A program made the translations under genes and the position numbers. This document shows positions 24,072 through 31,243 of a DNA stretch of 32,674 nucleotides, piece by piece (position 1 is the first letter of the stretch; each line of letters begins with the position of its first letter). This stretch comes from Ardenticatenaceae bacterium. GTDB lineage: Bacteria; Chloroflexota; Anaerolineae; Promineifilales; Promineifilaceae. The stretch spans positions 1 to 32,674 of the forward strand of contig JASJCR010000057.1 in NCBI GenBank assembly GCA_030065875.1, given 5' to 3'. The notes beneath the pieces are model-generated. The model made no database searches, had not been told where the DNA came from, and was given only the letters and a program-made list of their open reading frames with translations.

Positions 24072-24731
24072 TCACTCCTCAGGCGCTTTTGGTGCCCAAA
24101 GAATATAGAGGGGATCTTCACCGGCCGGGGAGCCGGTCTCCTGATTTTTAACGCGGGCCTGGATTTCCCCCCATCCCTCGCTGTTGATAAAGTAGCTGGC
24201 CACCAGCTCGATATGCTGCTGATCGGTGGTTGCCAGCCAAACGGCCGTGGCTTTGCTGGGAAAACAGCGGTTTGAAAATGAAATGGCAAAGATTCCGCCC
24301 GGTTTTAAAACTCGATGCACTTCCTGAAAAACCTCAAGTGGTTGAATGAGATATTGGATGGAAACCGCACACAGAACCGCATCAAATTCACCGTCGGCAA
24401 ATGGCAAAGTCGGCTCCTCATTGAGGTTTTGAACCCAAATTTCTCCTTCATCGAGCTGAGGGTTATCACCCATCTCGGCCGCGTTCATCCCTAGCCCCAC
24501 CACTCGATCCGGCTTGACCAGGGGAACAGGCAAATGAGAGCGCCAGCTGGCCATTAAATCCAGATAGGCTCCTTTTGCAGGCAAAACATCAGCATAAAAA
24601 CGACTCAGCGTCAGTATCGCTTCATCATCGATATGCACCACCGGACGAGGCTGCTCATAAAACAACATGTCGGGTGTTTCATCTTGCCGCTTAAAATATT
24701 CTTGGGGATACACGTCAAGTGTCCGAGGCAT
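24072..24731 (-). CDS. SAM-dependent methyltransferase, class I
   Basis: 219 residues. The C-terminal half follows the Methyltransf_11 pattern: LPFADGEFDAVLCAVSIQYL (110-129), then VHRVLKPGGIFAISFSNRCFP. The glycine-rich motif I is degenerate (YLDLMASWRSHLP in place of GxGxG), with VVGLGMN serving as the acidic-end strand, a variant I associate with a distinct subgroup. The substrate is unknown. It is three bases downstream of the FhaB-like gene, so the two are almost surely co-transcribed, though the link between them is not obvious. Confidence 0.85.
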   Translation of the reverse strand: MPRTLDVYPQEYFKRQDETPDMLFYEQPRPVVHIDDEAILTLSRFYADVLPAKGAYLDLMASWRSHLPVPLVKPDRVVGLGMNAAEMGDNPQLDEGEIWVQNLNEEPTLPFADGEFDAVLCAVSIQYLIQPLEVFQEVHRVLKPGGIFAISFSNRCFPSKATAVWLATTDQQHIELVASYFINSEGWGEIQARVKNQETGSPAGEDPLYILWAPKAPEE

Positions 24732-24734
24732 CGC

Positions 24735-25163
24735 TTATAACTCCAGTCGAAAAACAGTTGAGCCAATCGTGATATTATCGCCGCTGCTGACCATAACGCC
24801 TTGAACAATCGGCTCGTTATTGAGCATGGTCCCGTTGCTGCTGTGCAAATCCTCCAGCCACCACTGCTGCCCGCGAAGGGTGAGCAAGGCGTGGTGCATC
24901 GAAGAAAAATCATCGTCTAACACAATGGTGTTGTCTAAACCCCGGCCGATACCGGTTACCGGCTTCAAATCAAACTCCGCCCCGTTGATTAACGCTTCAG
25001 AATCGGTGGCTACCACCAGCAGCCGGCCGAACGTTTCATTTTGGGCCGTGGTCAACAGGCGAACCGCCTGCAGTTCTCGAATCATCACCCAGGCAATCGC
25101 TCCCATAAAGGCGAGCAGTAAGATCGCCGATATGAGCCGGAGCAGAAAAAGGGTTATCTCCAT
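24735..25163 (-). CDS. FhaB-type protein: one transmembrane span plus FHA domain
   Basis: 142 residues. A hydrophobic span (about 5-27) is followed by a short linker and an FHA domain (about 70-142). The phosphothreonine-binding residues are in GRGLDNTIVLDD, SSMHHALL and HSSNGTMLNN, which match the Gly-Arg, Ser-x-x-His and Asn-Gly-Thr signatures. FHA domains bind phosphorylated threonines, so the protein should bring Ser/Thr-kinase targets to the membrane. The arrangement matches FhaB/FipA of actinobacteria, which acts at cell wall synthesis. It is six bases after the FhaA-like gene. No kinase or phosphatase gene is in the window. Confidence 0.88.
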   Translation of the reverse strand: MEITLFLLRLISAILLLAFMGAIAWVMIRELQAVRLLTTAQNETFGRLLVVATDSEALINGAEFDLKPVTGIGRGLDNTIVLDDDFSSMHHALLTLRGQQWWLEDLHSSNGTMLNNEPIVQGVMVSSGDNITIGSTVFRLEL

Positions 25164-25169
25164 AGCGAT

Positions 25170-26003
25170 TTATTCGTTCTTGGACGTATCGTCATTGAGT
25201 AAATCGTCGGGTGGAGCAATCGATCTGGTCGGTTCCGTGTCGCTTTTTTTCTGAGAAATAGGGAGCATACTGCGCGTGGCCCCTTCACCATAAACAAGCG
25301 TCACATCGGCCAAAACGATGACATCTCCCGGCTGCAGCACACACTCCCGAATTTTTTGTCCATTGACCTTGACCCCTGCTCGGCTGCCTGAATCATAAAT
25401 AATAAAATGATTGTAGCGCCAGCGAATTTGGGCATGGCGGCGGCTTACCGAAGGAGAATCCAGGACGATATCGTTATCCATGCGTCGGCCGATGGAGATC
25501 ATCGGAGATTCAAGGGAGATATGCTGCCCGCCGTTCAAGATCAAAAACGCATCCACCGCCCGCAGCGCATCGCGCACCGCTTCATCGAGCAACTGCCGGC
25601 GATGCTGGCGAGTGGCGTTGGAATCTCGTGTAGGGTCATACGAAGCGGCCACACGGACCTGCTGCTCCTGAAGCAGCTCATCGCCTTTGATGACGATAAA
25701 AGGCAAATCGGTTAACGGAAAGTTCGCCTCGGCCGCTAATTGCAGCAAATATCGCTGTAAATGTTTGATCAGCTCCGGGGATTCACTTTCGACCTGAGAT
25801 ACATCACGAGGATGCAGGAAAATTTCGTAATGATTGGCAATTTGCCGGTTGGTGTTGTAACTGCTGGTTTCCAAAGATCGGGCCAGCTTAACAGCGATCA
25901 TCTGAGGCAAAATTTGCCCACCAAACAATCGGTTAAACGTTCCTTCTATTAATTCTTGAACGATCCGCTCAAACTTGGAGAGAGGGCTGGTACCTTTCAT
26001 CAT
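25170..26003 (-). CDS. FhaA-type protein: DUF3662 plus FHA domain
   Basis: 277 residues from the ATG at 26003. A TTG further upstream would add 12 residues ahead of the conserved start and overlap the promoter. The N-terminal part (about 5-125) is a DUF3662 domain: LSKFERIVQELIEGTFNRLF, then ILPQMIAVKLARSLE and NHYEIFLHP. A linker follows, then an FHA domain (about 160-240) with GRRMDNDIVLDSPSVSRRHA. In mycobacteria the same architecture binds phosphorylated MviN and regulates peptidoglycan synthesis; a like role is inference. It heads the operon fhaA-like, fhaB-like, methyltransferase. TATAAT ends six bases before the start codon. Confidence 0.88.
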   Translation of the reverse strand: MMKGTSPLSKFERIVQELIEGTFNRLFGGQILPQMIAVKLARSLETSSYNTNRQIANHYEIFLHPRDVSQVESESPELIKHLQRYLLQLAAEANFPLTDLPFIVIKGDELLQEQQVRVAASYDPTRDSNATRQHRRQLLDEAVRDALRAVDAFLILNGGQHISLESPMISIGRRMDNDIVLDSPSVSRRHAQIRWRYNHFIIYDSGSRAGVKVNGQKIRECVLQPGDVIVLADVTLVYGEGATRSMLPISQKKSDTEPTRSIAPPDDLLNDDTSKNE

Positions 26004-26009
26004 TCCATG

Positions 26010-26015
26010 ATTATA
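26010..26015 (-). promoter_or_regulatory. -10 box six bases before the fhaA-like start codon
   Basis: TATAAT on the minus strand, then six bases, then ATG. Transcription should begin at or next to the start codon, giving a leaderless mRNA; no Shine-Dalgarno site exists. The -35 (TTGCCC at 18-base spacing) is only a partial match. Confidence 0.45.
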
Positions 26016-26102
26016 TGTCTCACAAGGGGGCGGGGGCAACCACGATTAAGAATTGACAATTATCAATCCACAAATTCAAAATAATGAACCACCAACACAT
26101 CA

Positions 26103-26158
26103 ATTAATAATTAATAATTGCTAATTGCTAATTGCTAATTGCTAAATGCTAATTGATC
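26103..26158. repeat. Heptad array, core ATTGCTA
   Basis: ATTAATA twice, ATTGCTA four times, AATGCTA, ATTGATC: eight seven-base units in phase, lying six bases before the extended -10 of selD. Confidence 0.88.
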
Positions 26159-26163
26159 CAATA

Positions 26164-26172
26164 TGCTATACT
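26164..26172 (+). promoter_or_regulatory. Extended -10 promoter TGCTATACT of selD
   Basis: TG, one base, TATACT. The start site near 26179 leaves a short leader containing AAGGAGGT (26189-26196) six bases before the ATG. Confidence 0.6.
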
Positions 26173-26201
26173 TCCCCGACCAAGAATAAGGAGGTCAAAG
26201 T

Positions 26202-27242
26202 ATGGGTGATTCGCAACCAATCAAGTTGACGGCTCTGGCTTCGTGTGCCGGTTGAGCGTCCAAACTCGCCCCTGGCGAGCTGGCGCAGGTACTGCAGCCA
26301 ATCCGAAACCTATTTCAAGCATCAGCCACCCCTGAATTACTGGTTGGCCTGGAGGTCGCCGATGACGCGGCGGTCTATCAAATCAACGGCGATCAGGCGA
26401 TTATCAGTACGACCGACTTTTTTCCACCGGTGGTTGACGACCCTTACGATTTTGGGGCGATTGCGGCCGCCAACGCCCTCTCCGATATTTACGCCATGGG
26501 TGGGGAAGTGCTTTTTGCCATAAACCTGGTGGCCTTCCCCGATCACCTCGATCGGGCGATTTTGGGTGAGATTTTGCGCGGCGGCGCAGAAAAAGTAAAA
26601 GAAGCCGGTGCCGTTGTCGTTGGTGGGCACAGCGTAAGCGATCAGGAACCCAAATATGGGCTGGCAGTCACCGGAATGATTGCCCCGGAACTGGTCAAAC
26701 GCAAGGGTGGAGCTCAGGTTGGCGACGTGCTGATTCTCACCAAACCGCTGGGTGTCGGTGTGGTGACCACCGCTCTGAAACGGGAATTGACTCGTGAGGA
26801 AGATGTGGCCGCGGCCGTTAATAGCATGAAACGCCTCAACAAAACCGCTGCTCAAGCAGCTGTGGCCGTCCAGGCCAGCGCTATGACCGACATCACCGGC
26901 TTCGGGTTGTTGGGCCACAGCTGTGAAATGGCCAAAGCCGGCAATGTGGCTTTTCAATTTGACTTAAACTCACTCCCATTTTTGCCGGGGGCCGTTGCTT
27001 ATGGGGAAGACGGTGCTTTTCCCGGCGGCATGGGTCGCAATCGGGAATTTTTTGCCGAACACGTCCATTTTGGGGCAGATGTGCCAAAGCTCCACCAGAA
27101 ACTGCTTTGGACCCCTGAAACCAGTGGGGGACTGCTCATTGCCGTGGCCCCTGAACAAGCCGATGAGATCCTCAGCAGTGTGGAATCGAGCGTCATTGTC
27201 GGCCGAGCGGTTGAGGGTGAGGCTCGGATTGAGATTGTATAG
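26202..27242 (+). CDS. selD: Selenophosphate synthetase, itself a selenoprotein (in-frame UGA = Sec18)
   Basis: 346 residues when the TGA at 26253-26255 is read as selenocysteine. SelD makes selenophosphate from selenide and ATP, the donor for selenocysteine and selenouridine. The N-terminus reads LTALASCAG-U-ASKLAPGEL, where Sec replaces the catalytic Cys of the E. coli enzyme, with the paired Cys at 15 and Lys21 kept. The same frame continues without a break into DDAAVY, STTDFFPPVVDDPYDFG, ANALSDIYAMGGE, GGHSVSD, TDITGFGLLGH and PETSGGLL, all family landmarks. AAGGAGGT fixes the ATG, and total length matches SelD. An automatic caller would start at 26430 and lose the active site. A stem-loop follows the UGA. 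SelA, SelB and tRNA-Sec must lie elsewhere. Confidence 0.95.
26253..26286 (+). promoter_or_regulatory. Putative bacterial SECIS hairpin in selD
   Basis: Directly after the UGA, CTCGCC (26265-26270) and GGCGAG (26274-26279) form a perfect six-pair stem around CCT, and GCG (26256-26258) can pair with CGC (26284-26286) to extend it. Bacterial SECIS elements sit in this place, within the coding sequence just 3' of the codon, to recruit SelB. The very small apical loop is less typical. Confidence 0.6.
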
Positions 27243-27246
27243 GTGT

Positions 27247-27314
27247 GTATTGGTTAATTAGTTATTAGTGTATTGGTTATTGGTGTATTGGTTATTGGTT
27301 TATTAGTTATTAGG
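27247..27314. repeat. 7/8-base periodic array, core TTGGTTA
   Basis: Two exact copies of GTATTGGTTATTGGT (27270-27284, 27285-27299) flanked by variants such as TTATTAGTTATTAGG. Each 15-base unit is a 7+8 pair. An inverted counterpart lies at 27513-27554. Confidence 0.8.
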
Positions 27315-27360
27315 TTGTGTCGATATTTGATTCAATACCGTCCTCAAATTTGTGATATTT

Positions 27361-27445
27361 TCTACACCCGTCGATTAAAACCGACGGCTAAAGGGTTGGT
27401 TACGGTCAGGCCTTTTAGCCCCGCATTTTAATGCGGGGGTGAAGA
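27361..27445. repeat. Compound inverted-repeat element with three stems
   Basis: CCGTCG-ATTAAAAC-CGACGG, then GGCTAAAGG facing CCTTTTAGCC across a 14-base spacer, then CCCCGCATT-TT-AATGCGGGG. The outer CACCC (27365-27369) and GGGTG (27437-27441) close the unit. It lies between the two facing heptad arrays after selD and could act as a transcription barrier. Confidence 0.65.
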
Positions 27446-27512
27446 AATATCCTAAATGTCAACCCACCCTACTGTAATGGTATCTTGCAGATTCGGCGCG
27501 GCCGATTTTAAT

Positions 27513-27554
27513 ACACCAATATACAAATAAACCAATAACTAATAACGAATAACC
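27513..27554. repeat. 7/8-base periodic array, reverse orientation of TTGGTTA
   Basis: ACACCAA, TATACAAA, TAAACCAA, TAACTAA, TAACGAA, TAACC. Read on the other strand it is the TTGGTTA/TTAGTTA array of 27247-27314. It ends about 20 bases before the next start codon. Confidence 0.8.
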
Positions 27555-27575
27555 GTTTGTAATAGGAACTATTTC

Positions 27576-28553
27576 ATGAAAGCGATCATTTGCGACCATT
27601 GGGGGCCGCCATCAGAGCTCAAAATCGGGGAACTGCCTTCCCCAGAACTGCGTCCGGGAACGGTACGCTTAAAGGTCGAGGCATGCAGCATCAACTATGC
27701 AGACGCTCTGATGGTTCAGGGTCTGTATCAAGAAAAACCGCCATTTCCGTTTAGCCCCGGATTTGAAGCGGCCGGGGTGGTAATGGAAGCCGGTAAAGGG
27801 GTTTCGTATTTGAAGCCGGGTACGCGGGTGATTGCTTTATGCGGGTATGGTGGATTGGCAGAAGAGGTGATCGTTGAGGCACACCAGGCGTTGCCGATCA
27901 CCGACAGCATGTCTTTTACCGATGCGGCCGCCTTCGCTGTGGCGTATGGCACCAGCCACATCGCCCTGACCCATCGCGGGCAGCTCAAAGCAGGGGAAAC
28001 CGTTTTGGTACACGGCGCGGCCGGGGGAGTGGGCCTCACTGCGGTTGAGCTGGCCAAGCTGCTGGGAGCAACCGTCATTGCTACGGCCAGCACACCGGAA
28101 AAACTGGCGCTGGCTCAGGCGTATGGGGCGGATCACCTGATCAATTACACCGAAGAAAATTTTGTCGATCGCGTCAAAGAAATCACCAACAAAAAAGGCG
28201 CTGACGTCATCTATGATCCGGTTGGCGGCGATGTATTTGATCAATCGCTGCGCTGTATCGCCTGGGAAGGGAGGCTGCTAATCATCGGCTTTGCCAGCGG
28301 CCGCATTCCGGAAATGCCCGCCAATCGGGCCCTTCTCAAAAATTGCAGCGCTGTGGGGGTTTTCTGGGGAGCATACTCCCAAAGAAATCCGGCCGTGCTG
28401 CTACAATCGCTGCAGCAGCTGCTGACGTGGTATGAGGAAGGTAAGATCAAGCCGCACGTCACCGATATTTTTCCCCTGGAGCAAACGGCCGAGGCGATGA
28501 ATCTTCTCCTGGGACGCAAGGCCAAAGGGAAAGTCGTTGTTAAAATATCTTGA
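27576..28553 (+). CDS. Zinc-independent quinone oxidoreductase, MDR superfamily
   Basis: 325 residues, standard for NADPH:quinone reductases that reduce quinones or enals with NADPH. The N-terminal GroES-like domain has CSINYADALMVQGLYQ and PFSPGFEAAGVV. The Rossmann domain has VLVHGAAGGVGLTAVELAK and ATASTPEKL. The Cys and His zinc ligands of alcohol dehydrogenases are absent, which fits the QOR branch. IGFASGRIPEMPANRALLKN is also typical of that branch. AGGAAC lies seven bases before the ATG. The gene is followed by the VanY-type gene, 32 bases after its stop codon, so the three genes may form one transcript. Substrate is unknown. Confidence 0.92.
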   Translation: MKAIICDHWGPPSELKIGELPSPELRPGTVRLKVEACSINYADALMVQGLYQEKPPFPFSPGFEAAGVVMEAGKGVSYLKPGTRVIALCGYGGLAEEVIVEAHQALPITDSMSFTDAAAFAVAYGTSHIALTHRGQLKAGETVLVHGAAGGVGLTAVELAKLLGATVIATASTPEKLALAQAYGADHLINYTEENFVDRVKEITNKKGADVIYDPVGGDVFDQSLRCIAWEGRLLIIGFASGRIPEMPANRALLKNCSAVGVFWGAYSQRNPAVLLQSLQQLLTWYEEGKIKPHVTDIFPLEQTAEAMNLLLGRKAKGKVVVKIS

Positions 28554-28585
28554 TTGTTTTTGGCGCATTGGATAAATTGACGTCT

Positions 28586-29551
28586 ATGCTGCGGAGTTTC
28601 CCCCCTGGTTTGCTCATTTTGCTGCTGTTTTTAAGCGGATGTCAGCCGGAAATCGAAATCGCTGCCCTCCAATCCTCTGGCGTGGGGCAGCCCCCTACTG
28701 TGGAGGCAACAGACTTGGCCGTTTTGCCCACCGCAGAAATATCCGTCTTCACGCCAGAGCGACCTACACCTCAGCCAACAAGCACCAATACACCGGTTTT
28801 ACCGACCGCCACCACAATTCCGTCTGTCACCGAAACCCCGCTGCCTGTTACCCAAAACCAATCACCAGTCACCCAAACGCCCACCCTCATTGTTTTCCCA
28901 ACCCCTGAGAACGGATGCAGTGATCAGATGCCATCGGTCAATGACCTACTCGTCATTGTCACCAAATCGTTTGGATTGAGCCGGGAGTTTATCCCGCCTG
29001 ATTTGCTTCCTATTTCAGATTACTTCCCGGTTGAAATCACCCTGGGCTATCCAACGCTCGTACGCGGCATTATTGTTGCCCCGCTGCAGCAAATGATCCG
29101 CGATATGCAAGCGGCCGGCCTTCAACCACAGATCATCTCCGGCTATCGAGATTACCACACCCAGGCGCTGGCTTATCAAAAATGGGCCGCCAGATTTCCG
29201 GATCGGGCCGACCAACTCAGCGCCCCCCCTGGTCACAGCGAACATCAGCTGGGAACCACCGTCGATTTTGGCTCACCCAACCTGCCGGATTATATTGAGG
29301 AAGAGGAGTTAAAAAATCAGCAGTTTCACACCCACTTTTACATGACGCCAGAAGGGCAGTGGCTCCTTGAAAACGCCCATCTCTATGGGTTTACCCTGAG
29401 CTATCCACGTGAGGCGATTGAGCTGACCGGCTTTTTTTACGAACCGTGGCATTATCGTTATGTGGGGATCGAAACGGCCACCATGCTCAAGGAAATGGGC
29501 CTCACATTGACCGAATACCAGCTGATCAACAGCCCAGATCCGTGCCGATGA
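28586..29551 (+). CDS. Lipoprotein D-alanyl-D-alanine carboxypeptidase, VanY/M15B family
   Basis: 321 residues from the ATG at 28586. A TTG start at 28550 overlapping the previous stop would put 12 unneeded residues before the signal peptide. LLFLSGC ends in lipobox Cys19, so the protein is lipid-anchored outside the membrane. A Thr/Pro-rich linker (about 50-105) leads to the M15B domain (about 140-300). Zinc ligands are His220 and Asp227 in SEHQLGTTVDF and His289 in YEPWHYRYVG, with Glu286 catalytic. ISGYRDYHTQ is also typical. It should trim the terminal D-Ala from peptidoglycan stem peptides. Its stop overlaps the start of the CapA-like gene as ATGA, so the two are translationally coupled. 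There is no sign of VanH/VanA, so this is housekeeping rather than a vancomycin cluster. Confidence 0.92.
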   Translation: MLRSFPPGLLILLLFLSGCQPEIEIAALQSSGVGQPPTVEATDLAVLPTAEISVFTPERPTPQPTSTNTPVLPTATTIPSVTETPLPVTQNQSPVTQTPTLIVFPTPENGCSDQMPSVNDLLVIVTKSFGLSREFIPPDLLPISDYFPVEITLGYPTLVRGIIVAPLQQMIRDMQAAGLQPQIISGYRDYHTQALAYQKWAARFPDRADQLSAPPGHSEHQLGTTVDFGSPNLPDYIEEEELKNQQFHTHFYMTPEGQWLLENAHLYGFTLSYPREAIELTGFFYEPWHYRYVGIETATMLKEMGLTLTEYQLINSPDPCR

Positions 29552-30774
29552 TTCCCGACTTCAAAGCACACAACGGGGCGGTCTTCTTATTCATTGGCTT
29601 GATGGCCATCCTCGCCATCATCATCGGCTGTACCCCGGCAACCTCATCTGCTGAACCAGATATGATTTTGGCCAGCGTTCCTACCCTGCAGGCCACCGCT
29701 CAGCCGCCGGCGACAGAAACCCCTGTCTCCCCAATCCCCTCGTCTACCCCCGTTCCTCACCCACCTTCCCCTACCCCACGACCAACAACCCAGCCGTCAC
29801 CGACCCCAACCGCCACACCCACTGAAACACCGCTGCCCCCTTCGGCCGTACATATCGCCGCCGTAGGCGACATCATGCTTGACCGCACGCTGGGGCGAGT
29901 CATTGCCGACGGCCGTCTCGAATATCCATTTGCGGCGATGGCCGAAGAGCTCATCCCCGCTGACATCACCATCGGCAATCTTGAATGCGCCCTCGGAGAT
30001 ACCGGTCAACCCCAAGAAGGGAAATCATATCCTTTTCAAGCTCCTCCCCAGGCGGCCGAGGCGCTGGCTGTCGGGGGTTTTGATATCGTTTCCTTGGCCA
30101 ACAATCACGCCATGGATTACGGGCCGGAATCTCTGCTGCAGGGAATCGACCTGCTGCAAACGGCCGGGGTGGTTCCAATCGGAGCCGGCGTGGATCGCGC
30201 GGCCGCCCATGCCCCACACATCATCGAAGCAAACGGTCAAACCGTTGCCTTCCTGGCGTATGTCAACGTCCCCGCTGAGGTAGGCGGTTTTGACGTCGAA
30301 ACATGGGATGCCACAGACCAATCACCGGGGCTGGCCTGGGGCAGGTTAGAAGAAATCGAAGAAGATATTGCCGCGGTCCGTTCTGAGGTAGATCATGTGA
30401 TTATCGTTCTACACAGCGGGCTTGAATATGTGCGCTTTACCGACGACGTCCAGCGGGAGTTGGCCCGCGGGGCGATTGACGCTGGAGCATCCGCGGTGAT
30501 TGGTCATCATGCCCACATTTTGCAGGGAATTGAGCGGTATAACGGGGGCTTAATCGCTTACGGGCTGGGAAATTTTGCCTTCGATATTAATGGTGAACCG
30601 GACACGGCCGTGCTCCATCTGTGGCTCTATCCGGATGGGGAAATCGACTTTGAGCTACGGCCGGCCGTCATTCAGGTGGGCGGAGCACCCCGGCCGGCCA
30701 CGGCTGAAGAAGCAGCAGAGATTTTGAAAAAAATTGAAGAGTTTTTGCCTCTGACAAACCACGAAGCACCTTAA
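29548..30774 (+). CDS. Lipoprotein of the CapA (poly-gamma-glutamate capsule) metallophosphatase-like family
   Basis: 408 residues from the ATG at 29548, which overlaps the preceding stop by one A-T-G-A. The open frame extends upstream, but only inside the VanY gene. ILAIIIGC gives lipobox Cys28. A long Pro/Thr linker (about 50-100) leads to the PGA_cap domain (about 101-350) with AVGDIMLDR (Asp108), IGNLECALGD (Asn144), LANNHAMDYG (Asn186, His187) and GHHAHILQGIE (His320-His323). The family belongs to the calcineurin-like metallophosphoesterase fold. In Bacillus CapA takes part in poly-gamma-glutamate export; here capB and capC are missing, so the partner is more likely the coupled carboxypeptidase and the cell envelope. 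Confidence 0.92.
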   Translation: MIPDFKAHNGAVFLFIGLMAILAIIIGCTPATSSAEPDMILASVPTLQATAQPPATETPVSPIPSSTPVPHPPSPTPRPTTQPSPTPTATPTETPLPPSAVHIAAVGDIMLDRTLGRVIADGRLEYPFAAMAEELIPADITIGNLECALGDTGQPQEGKSYPFQAPPQAAEALAVGGFDIVSLANNHAMDYGPESLLQGIDLLQTAGVVPIGAGVDRAAAHAPHIIEANGQTVAFLAYVNVPAEVGGFDVETWDATDQSPGLAWGRLEEIEEDIAAVRSEVDHVIIVLHSGLEYVRFTDDVQRELARGAIDAGASAVIGHHAHILQGIERYNGGLIAYGLGNFAFDINGEPDTAVLHLWLYPDGEIDFELRPAVIQVGGAPRPATAEEAAEILKKIEEFLPLTNHEAP

Positions 30775-30870
30775 CAGATGAGATCCTTCACTTCGTTCAG
30801 GATGACAAGGGGCCGCGGCCAACGATCCAGGTTAATTGATCCATACCTAATTTCAACTGTGCCGACTCGG

Positions 30871-31024
30871 TAAGTTACAAAAAGTTTTCTGAAGAATTTG
30901 TCCGCAGATTACGCAGATGGCCGCAGATTTTTCTCTGTAATCTGCGAAAATCTGCGAACCTCTGGTTCACCCCTACGGGGTCTGCGGACCGCTAATTTTT
31001 GAAAAGTTTTTGTAAATCACTTAA
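30871..31024. repeat. MITE-like palindromic element, copy 3 (fullest)
   Basis: Left end TAAGTTACAAAAAGTTTTC, right end GAAAAGTTTTTGTAAATCAC then TTAA, near-perfect inverted ends. Inside are TCCGCAGATTACGCAGAT on the left and TCTGCGAAAATCTGCG plus GGTCTGCGGACC on the right. Its right end is shared with the next copy. Confidence 0.75.
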
Positions 31025-31146
31025 GTATTTTACAAAAAGAGTTGTTAAAAAAAGCCACGGATTAACACGGATTATCACAGATTTCTCTCTGCAATCTGCG
31101 TAATCTGCGGACGATTTTTCTTATGACATTTTTTGGTAACCACTTA
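31021..31146. repeat. MITE-like palindromic element, copy 4
   Basis: Left end TTAAGTATTTTACAAAAAGAG, left arm AGCCACGGATTAACACGG, right arm AATCTGCGTAATCTGCGG, right end TTTTTTGGTAACCACTTAA. It directly adjoins copy 3, forming a palindromic junction around TTAA. Confidence 0.75.
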
Positions 31147-31243
31147 ACAAACGCGGCGGTCCTGTCATTCTGAGCGAAGCGAAGAATCTCGCCAGGTGTC
31201 ATAAAGTAGAAAATAGCGAAAAAGGGGGTTGTCCCTCTCCAAA

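Larger units (their letters stand above)
30775..31243. other. Repeat-filled intergenic region
   Basis: No gene is supported in this 469-bp gap between convergent genes. It begins with GATGAGATCC..CTTCGTTCAGGATGACA, holds two MITE-like copies (30871-31024 and 31021-31146) that share the joint TTAA, and ends with a GTCATTCTGAGCGAAGCGAAG sequence of a type scattered through many environmental genomes. Confidence 0.65.

Noticed and set aside
26253..26255. TGA as a nonsense mutation making selD a pseudogene
   Set aside because: It falls exactly on the known Cys/Sec site, both sides match SelD in one frame, and the upstream part keeps a perfect ribosome site.
29446..29547. Upstream extension of the CapA-like gene
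   Set aside because: Lies wholly inside the VanY gene and would place 34 residues before the lipoprotein signal peptide.
28586..29551. Vancomycin-resistance cluster
   Set aside because: Only a VanY-type carboxypeptidase is present; no vanH, vanA/B ligase, vanX or two-component genes.
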